Origin: a virus
IMG/VR virus record: IMGVR_UViG_3300027861_000070
Location: 1-40,202 of that record
DNA: 40,202 nucleotides
Strand: one strand, 5' to 3'
Shown: positions 37,926 through 40,202 of the stretch, in pieces
Layout: each line of letters opens with the position of its first letter
Numbering within the stretch: the first letter of the stretch is position 1
Notes under the pieces: model-generated
The model's input: the letters and a program-made list of their open reading frames with translations, nothing else
The model's database searches: none
What the model was told of the DNA's origin: nothing
Made by a program: the position numbers and the translations under genes

Positions 37926-38060
37926 ATGTCTGCTAAAGAAGAATTTAGAACCATTGATTGTGAATGTGGAGAAATTTACAATGATGGATTATGTAAAAGA
38001 TGCCCTTGGTGTGGTAAGGTCGCTTTAAATGTAGGACAATTAAATTTGGAGGGAGATTAA
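37926..38060 (+). CDS. 44-residue zinc-finger protein, leaderless
   Basis: The product starts MSAKEEFRTIDCECGEIY, with cysteines at 12, 14, 23, 26 and 29 (CEC, CKRC, CPWC order), a compact zinc knuckle. No ribosome site precedes the ATG, and the TATA spacing indicates a leaderless mRNA. It ends directly before the cytosine methyltransferase gene, which has GGAGG inside the 3' end of this one. A small regulator or adaptor is likely. Confidence 0.7.
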   Translation: MSAKEEFRTIDCECGEIYNDGLCKRCPWCGKVALNVGQLNLEGD

Positions 38061-39074
38061 ATGAAATATTTTAGTATGTTCAGTGGAATAGGAGGATTTG
38101 AATATGGAATTGAAAAAGCAATTGGTAGTGAAGCAGAATGCATTGGGTACTCAGAAGTTGATAAGTACGCAATCCAAACTTATGAAAAACACTTCCAACA
38201 CAAAAATTATGGAGACGCAACAAAAATCAACCCAAGTGAATTACCAGACTTTGATATGCTCTGTGGAGGATTTCCTTGTCAAGCATTCAGCATTGCTGGA
38301 AAGAGAAGAGGATTTGAAGAAGCTAGAGGCACCTTGTTTTTTGACATTGCAAGAATTCTTAAAGTTAAAAGACCTAAAATTGTATTCCTTGAAAACGTCA
38401 AAGGGTTACTCAATCACGAAAAAGGGAAAACTTTTAAAGTCATCATTCAAACGCTTTCAGAATTGGGGTATGATGTTCAATGGATGGTACTTAACAGCAA
38501 ATTTCATGGAGTTCCCCAAAACAGAGAGAGGGTGTTTATTATCGGAAATCTTAGAGGAGAAGGTAGACCCGAAGTATTACCTCTCAGACAAATTGAAGAA
38601 TGGTTTAATGAGGAGAATAAAGAGAGGGGAGAGAATGCCCAAATTGCTAGAACAGTCTTAGCACAATACTATAAATCTCCACCAGATGCAAATTATATAT
38701 TGCAAGTAAATGAACCAACACATTCAAATGATAGAGTGTATTCTGATGAGGGTATAAGTCCAACTTTAAATAGTATGCAAGGAGGACAAAGACAACCAAA
38801 AGTATTATGTGTAGATGATGGTGCAAGTCCTAAATATCAAAATGAAATGGTAGAACAATCTCCGGCTTTAAAAGCAACAAGAAGTAATTACAAGTTAACA
38901 ACAGAGTCAGCAGTTAGAAGATTAACACCATTAGAATGTGAGAGACTTCAAGGGTTTCCAGATAATTGGACAGAAGGAGTAAGTAATACACAAAGATACA
39001 AACAATGTGGTAATGCTGTAACCACAAAAGTAATCACAGCAATAATGAGAAAGATGGAGGAAAAAGATGAGTAA
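38061..39074 (+). CDS. DNA (cytosine-5-)-methyltransferase
   Basis: A 337-residue protein with all core motifs in order: I FSMFSGIGGF (4-13), IV GGFPCQAFS with catalytic Cys73, VI ENV (111-113), VIII QNRERVFIIG (153-162), the variable target-recognition region (about 170-285), IX RRLTPLECERLQGFPDNWT (286-304) and X GNAV (317-320). It methylates C5 of cytosine in an unknown DNA motif. No partner restriction endonuclease was seen, so an orphan methylase protecting viral DNA from host restriction or marking it is probable. The end overlaps a tiny membrane-peptide gene. Confidence 0.92.
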   Translation: MKYFSMFSGIGGFEYGIEKAIGSEAECIGYSEVDKYAIQTYEKHFQHKNYGDATKINPSELPDFDMLCGGFPCQAFSIAGKRRGFEEARGTLFFDIARILKVKRPKIVFLENVKGLLNHEKGKTFKVIIQTLSELGYDVQWMVLNSKFHGVPQNRERVFIIGNLRGEGRPEVLPLRQIEEWFNEENKERGENAQIARTVLAQYYKSPPDANYILQVNEPTHSNDRVYSDEGISPTLNSMQGGQRQPKVLCVDDGASPKYQNEMVEQSPALKATRSNYKLTTESAVRRLTPLECERLQGFPDNWTEGVSNTQRYKQCGNAVTTKVITAIMRKMEEKDE

Positions 39075-39141
39075 AAAAATAATAGCATTAATAGGTGCAA
39101 TAGCAATAATTATGTCCTTATATGGACATGGGGTGATTTAA
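39067..39141 (+). CDS. 24-residue hydrophobic peptide
   Basis: The product starts MSKKIIALIGAIAIIMSL and ends YGHGVI. It is nearly all one membrane segment after a positive start. The ATG overlaps the methyltransferase stop by 8 bases and has GGAGG six bases upstream, a very good site, so translation is likely despite the small size. It may be a membrane-active or signal peptide. No known family. Confidence 0.5.
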   Translation: MSKKIIALIGAIAIIMSLYGHGVI

Positions 39142-39142
39142 A

Positions 39143-39478
39143 ATGAGTTGTAAAGATGATAAATGTTCATATGGACATAGTCAAATAGAATTAGACGCAA
39201 TTAATAATGCTAAAATGTATATAGAAGATTATTTAAGAGGATATATAAGTCAAGAACAATTACAATTAGATTTATATAATCAAAGAAGAATCTTAGAAAA
39301 CGTTCAAGAAGGACAATTAGAATTGGCTTTAAATGATAAAAGAATAATAAAACCTTTAAATGAATTAGAATCAAAATTAGATGAATCACCATTACAACAT
39401 TGGGACGAAAGAGCGGTAGAAATAATTAAAAGATTAACAGAAGAAGAAAAAGAAAAAATTAGAAAGAAGGGACTTTAA
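39143..39478 (+). CDS. Acidic helical protein of unknown function
   Basis: A 111-residue product starting MSCKDDKCSYGHSQIELD. N-terminal Cys3 and Cys8 with His12 could hold a metal; the rest is long charged helices ending EEEKEKIRKKGL. GGGGTGAT precedes the start. The stop overlaps the convergent small minus-strand gene by 4 bases. Not recognised. Confidence 0.65.
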   Translation: MSCKDDKCSYGHSQIELDAINNAKMYIEDYLRGYISQEQLQLDLYNQRRILENVQEGQLELALNDKRIIKPLNELESKLDESPLQHWDERAVEIIKRLTEEEKEKIRKKGL

Positions 39479-39612
39479 TTATTCCCAACCTTTGCATTAT
39501 TATATTCTTCTTCACAATATTCGTGAAAAAGTTCTCCTTTAATTGCTATAAACTCTTTAACTAATTCTGTGTAATGCCAATCTAACCAATCTATATATTC
39601 GTTTTTATCCAT
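39475..39612 (-). CDS. 45-residue protein downstream of the AAA+ ATPase gene
   Basis: The product starts MDKNEYIDWLDWHYTELV, with GGAGG eight bases upstream of the chosen ATG; a longer frame extending upstream would overlap the AAA+ gene without a site. It is acidic and tryptophan-rich with one CEEEY segment. It follows the AAA+ gene after 19 bases and ends with an overlap of the convergent gene. Function is unknown. Confidence 0.6.
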   Translation of the reverse strand: MDKNEYIDWLDWHYTELVKEFIAIKGELFHEYCEEEYNNAKVGNN

Positions 39613-39631
39613 TTTGTATATCCTCCATGTT

Positions 39632-40202
39632 TTATTTATGAGACTTTGAGACTTTTTTCTTAATCCTATAAAATGTGGCTCTGGAAAGCCCAGAGTCCTC
39701 ACTAAAAAGTCTCACTTGTTGTCTCACCCTGAGACTTTTATCTCTCGTTGCTTTAAAGTAAGCAACCATCCCTTCATCTTCCACCACAATGTCCTTTAAA
39801 GCCATTTTAAGAGCGTTTAATCCTTTTTTGGTATATATACTCACCAATTTATAGAACACTCTTAAATCAAACGTATGGGCTTCTGTGACGAATTCTGATA
39901 GTAATTTAAATACCTTCCTTTCTTCTCTTTTTCTAACAAATTTCTTCAAAATAGCCAATTTTTCCTTTAAATTGAAGAAAACTGTAACATTATAGCACCT
40001 CGATTGAATTGCTTTAATATCATTATTTCGAGTATTAAATTCATTAACGATGATTATTATTTTTCCTTTAAATACAAATTCACTCTCGATACCTAATTCT
40101 AACAAACGAGATGTAGTTGAATTCCATTGAACCACTCGACCTGCACTACTATCATCGAGAGCACCCTTTAAAATAGCAACTGCTGTTCGGTTATTAAATA
40201 GA
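39632..40202 (-). CDS. AAA+ ATPase with C-terminal HTH, C-terminal part (begins at the left end)
   Basis: These bases encode the C-terminal part of the 275-residue protein whose N-terminus is at 1-402; the last 145 bases repeat the left end. The region includes the end of the Walker B helix area, the sensor-1 strand KIIIIVNEFN, a lid with the arginine-rich KKFVRKREERK segment and a C-terminal SEDSGLSRATFYRIKKKV helix-turn-helix. The HTH part of the gene (39640-39735) holds five GAGAC/GTCTC units. The protein is inferred to bind these or similar sites as an initiator or partition factor. Confidence 0.82.
   Translation of the reverse strand, partial: LFNNRTAVAILKGALDDSSAGRVVQWNSTTSRLLELGIESEFVFKGKIIIIVNEFNTRNNDIKAIQSRCYNVTVFFNLKEKLAILKKFVRKREERKVFKLLSEFVTEAHTFDLRVFYKLVSIYTKKGLNALKMALKDIVVEDEGMVAYFKATRDKSLRVRQQVRLFSEDSGLSRATFYRIKKKVSKSHK
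39640..39735. repeat. GAGAC iteron-like cluster with a hairpin, candidate origin
   Basis: GAGAC/GTCTC occurs five times: GAGAC at 39640, 39648 and 39731, and GTCTC at 39709 and 39721, several extended to TGAGACTTTT. AAAAAGTCTCA (39704-39714) and TGAGACTTTTA (39730-39740) form an inverted pair with one mismatch. Between them CTCTGG/CCAGAG (39679-39695) forms a 6-base stem. The cluster lies in the 3' part of the initiator-like gene, the same kind of placement as the lambda origin inside gene O. Confidence 0.45.
40058..40202. repeat. Terminal direct repeat, right copy
   Basis: This is the same sequence as the first 145 bases except A at 40076 in place of G, a silent change in the AAA+ gene. Joining the copies makes one continuous 275-codon gene. 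Confidence 0.93.

Noticed and set aside
38098-38661. 187-codon plus-strand frame overlapping the cytosine methyltransferase in another frame.
   Set aside because: The methyltransferase has every catalytic motif; the other frame is Lys/Leu-rich shadow sequence without a ribosome site.
38061-39478. A restriction-modification system.
   Set aside because: Only the methyltransferase is present; neighbouring genes show no nuclease motif.

Overview
The window looks like the complete genome of a head-tailed virus (Caudoviricetes type), circular or terminally redundant, infecting an archaeon. Bases 1-145 recur as 40058-40202 with one silent difference, and one gene (an AAA+ ATPase with a C-terminal helix-turn-helix) reads without interruption across that join, leaving about 40,057 unique bases. 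An archaeal host is inferred from TTTATATA boxes placed about 29-35 nt before start codons, several of which have no ribosome binding site (leaderless genes), from an archaeo-eukaryotic primase paired with an AAA+ helicase, and from an Hjc-like nuclease. Internal genes use GGAGG-type ribosome binding sites and are tightly packed with ATGA or TAATG overlaps. The host lineage cannot be named from the sequence alone.

Layout. (1) 39.5 kb through the join to 4.8 kb, minus strand: AAA+/HTH initiator-like protein, class II glutamine amidotransferase, a cysteine-rich Amidoligase_2 protein, a coupled 49-residue peptide, and a run of very small genes. This block is visibly richer in CG dinucleotides than the rest. 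(2) 4.8-5.9 kb: one small minus-strand gene, then about 740 bases of AT-rich non-coding DNA with short repeats, a palindrome, TATA boxes and a compact GC-rich folded element just before terL. (3) 5.9-12.8 kb, plus strand: large terminase, portal, ChaB/prohead protease-like protein, a glycosyltransferase-like protein, coiled-coil proteins and the major capsid protein with its own terminator. (4) 12.9-27.6 kb: decoration/fibre proteins, head-tail connectors, tail tube, tail chaperones G and GT joined by an A AAA AAC slippery site, a short tape measure (432 residues), hub, a LamG-type fibre, a collar-like fibre, a papain-like hydrolase and a small membrane protein. (5) 27.6-28.2 kb: a single-gene unit whose 5' leader and terminator resemble those of the capsid gene. 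(6) 28.2-31.9 kb: metallophosphoesterase, zinc ribbon and a likely glycan-modification cluster (two methyltransferases, a DUF616/TOD1-like glycosyltransferase, one unknown). (7) 37.2-31.8 kb, minus strand: one long replication operon (primase, helicase, Hjc-like nuclease, a GGCT-like protein, a second glycosyltransferase-like protein and several unknowns). (8) 37.3-39.5 kb: divergent leaderless promoters driving an HD-domain protein leftwards and a zinc-finger protein plus C5 cytosine methyltransferase rightwards.

The genes combine a standard siphovirus-like virion module, an archaeal-type replication module, and a set of enzymes that probably modify cell-surface or virion glycans and peptides. 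The most unusual system is the amidoligase, class II glutamine amidotransferase and 49-residue peptide operon, with a GGCT-like enzyme encoded elsewhere in the genome. No tRNA, rRNA, integrase, CRISPR array or insertion sequence was seen.
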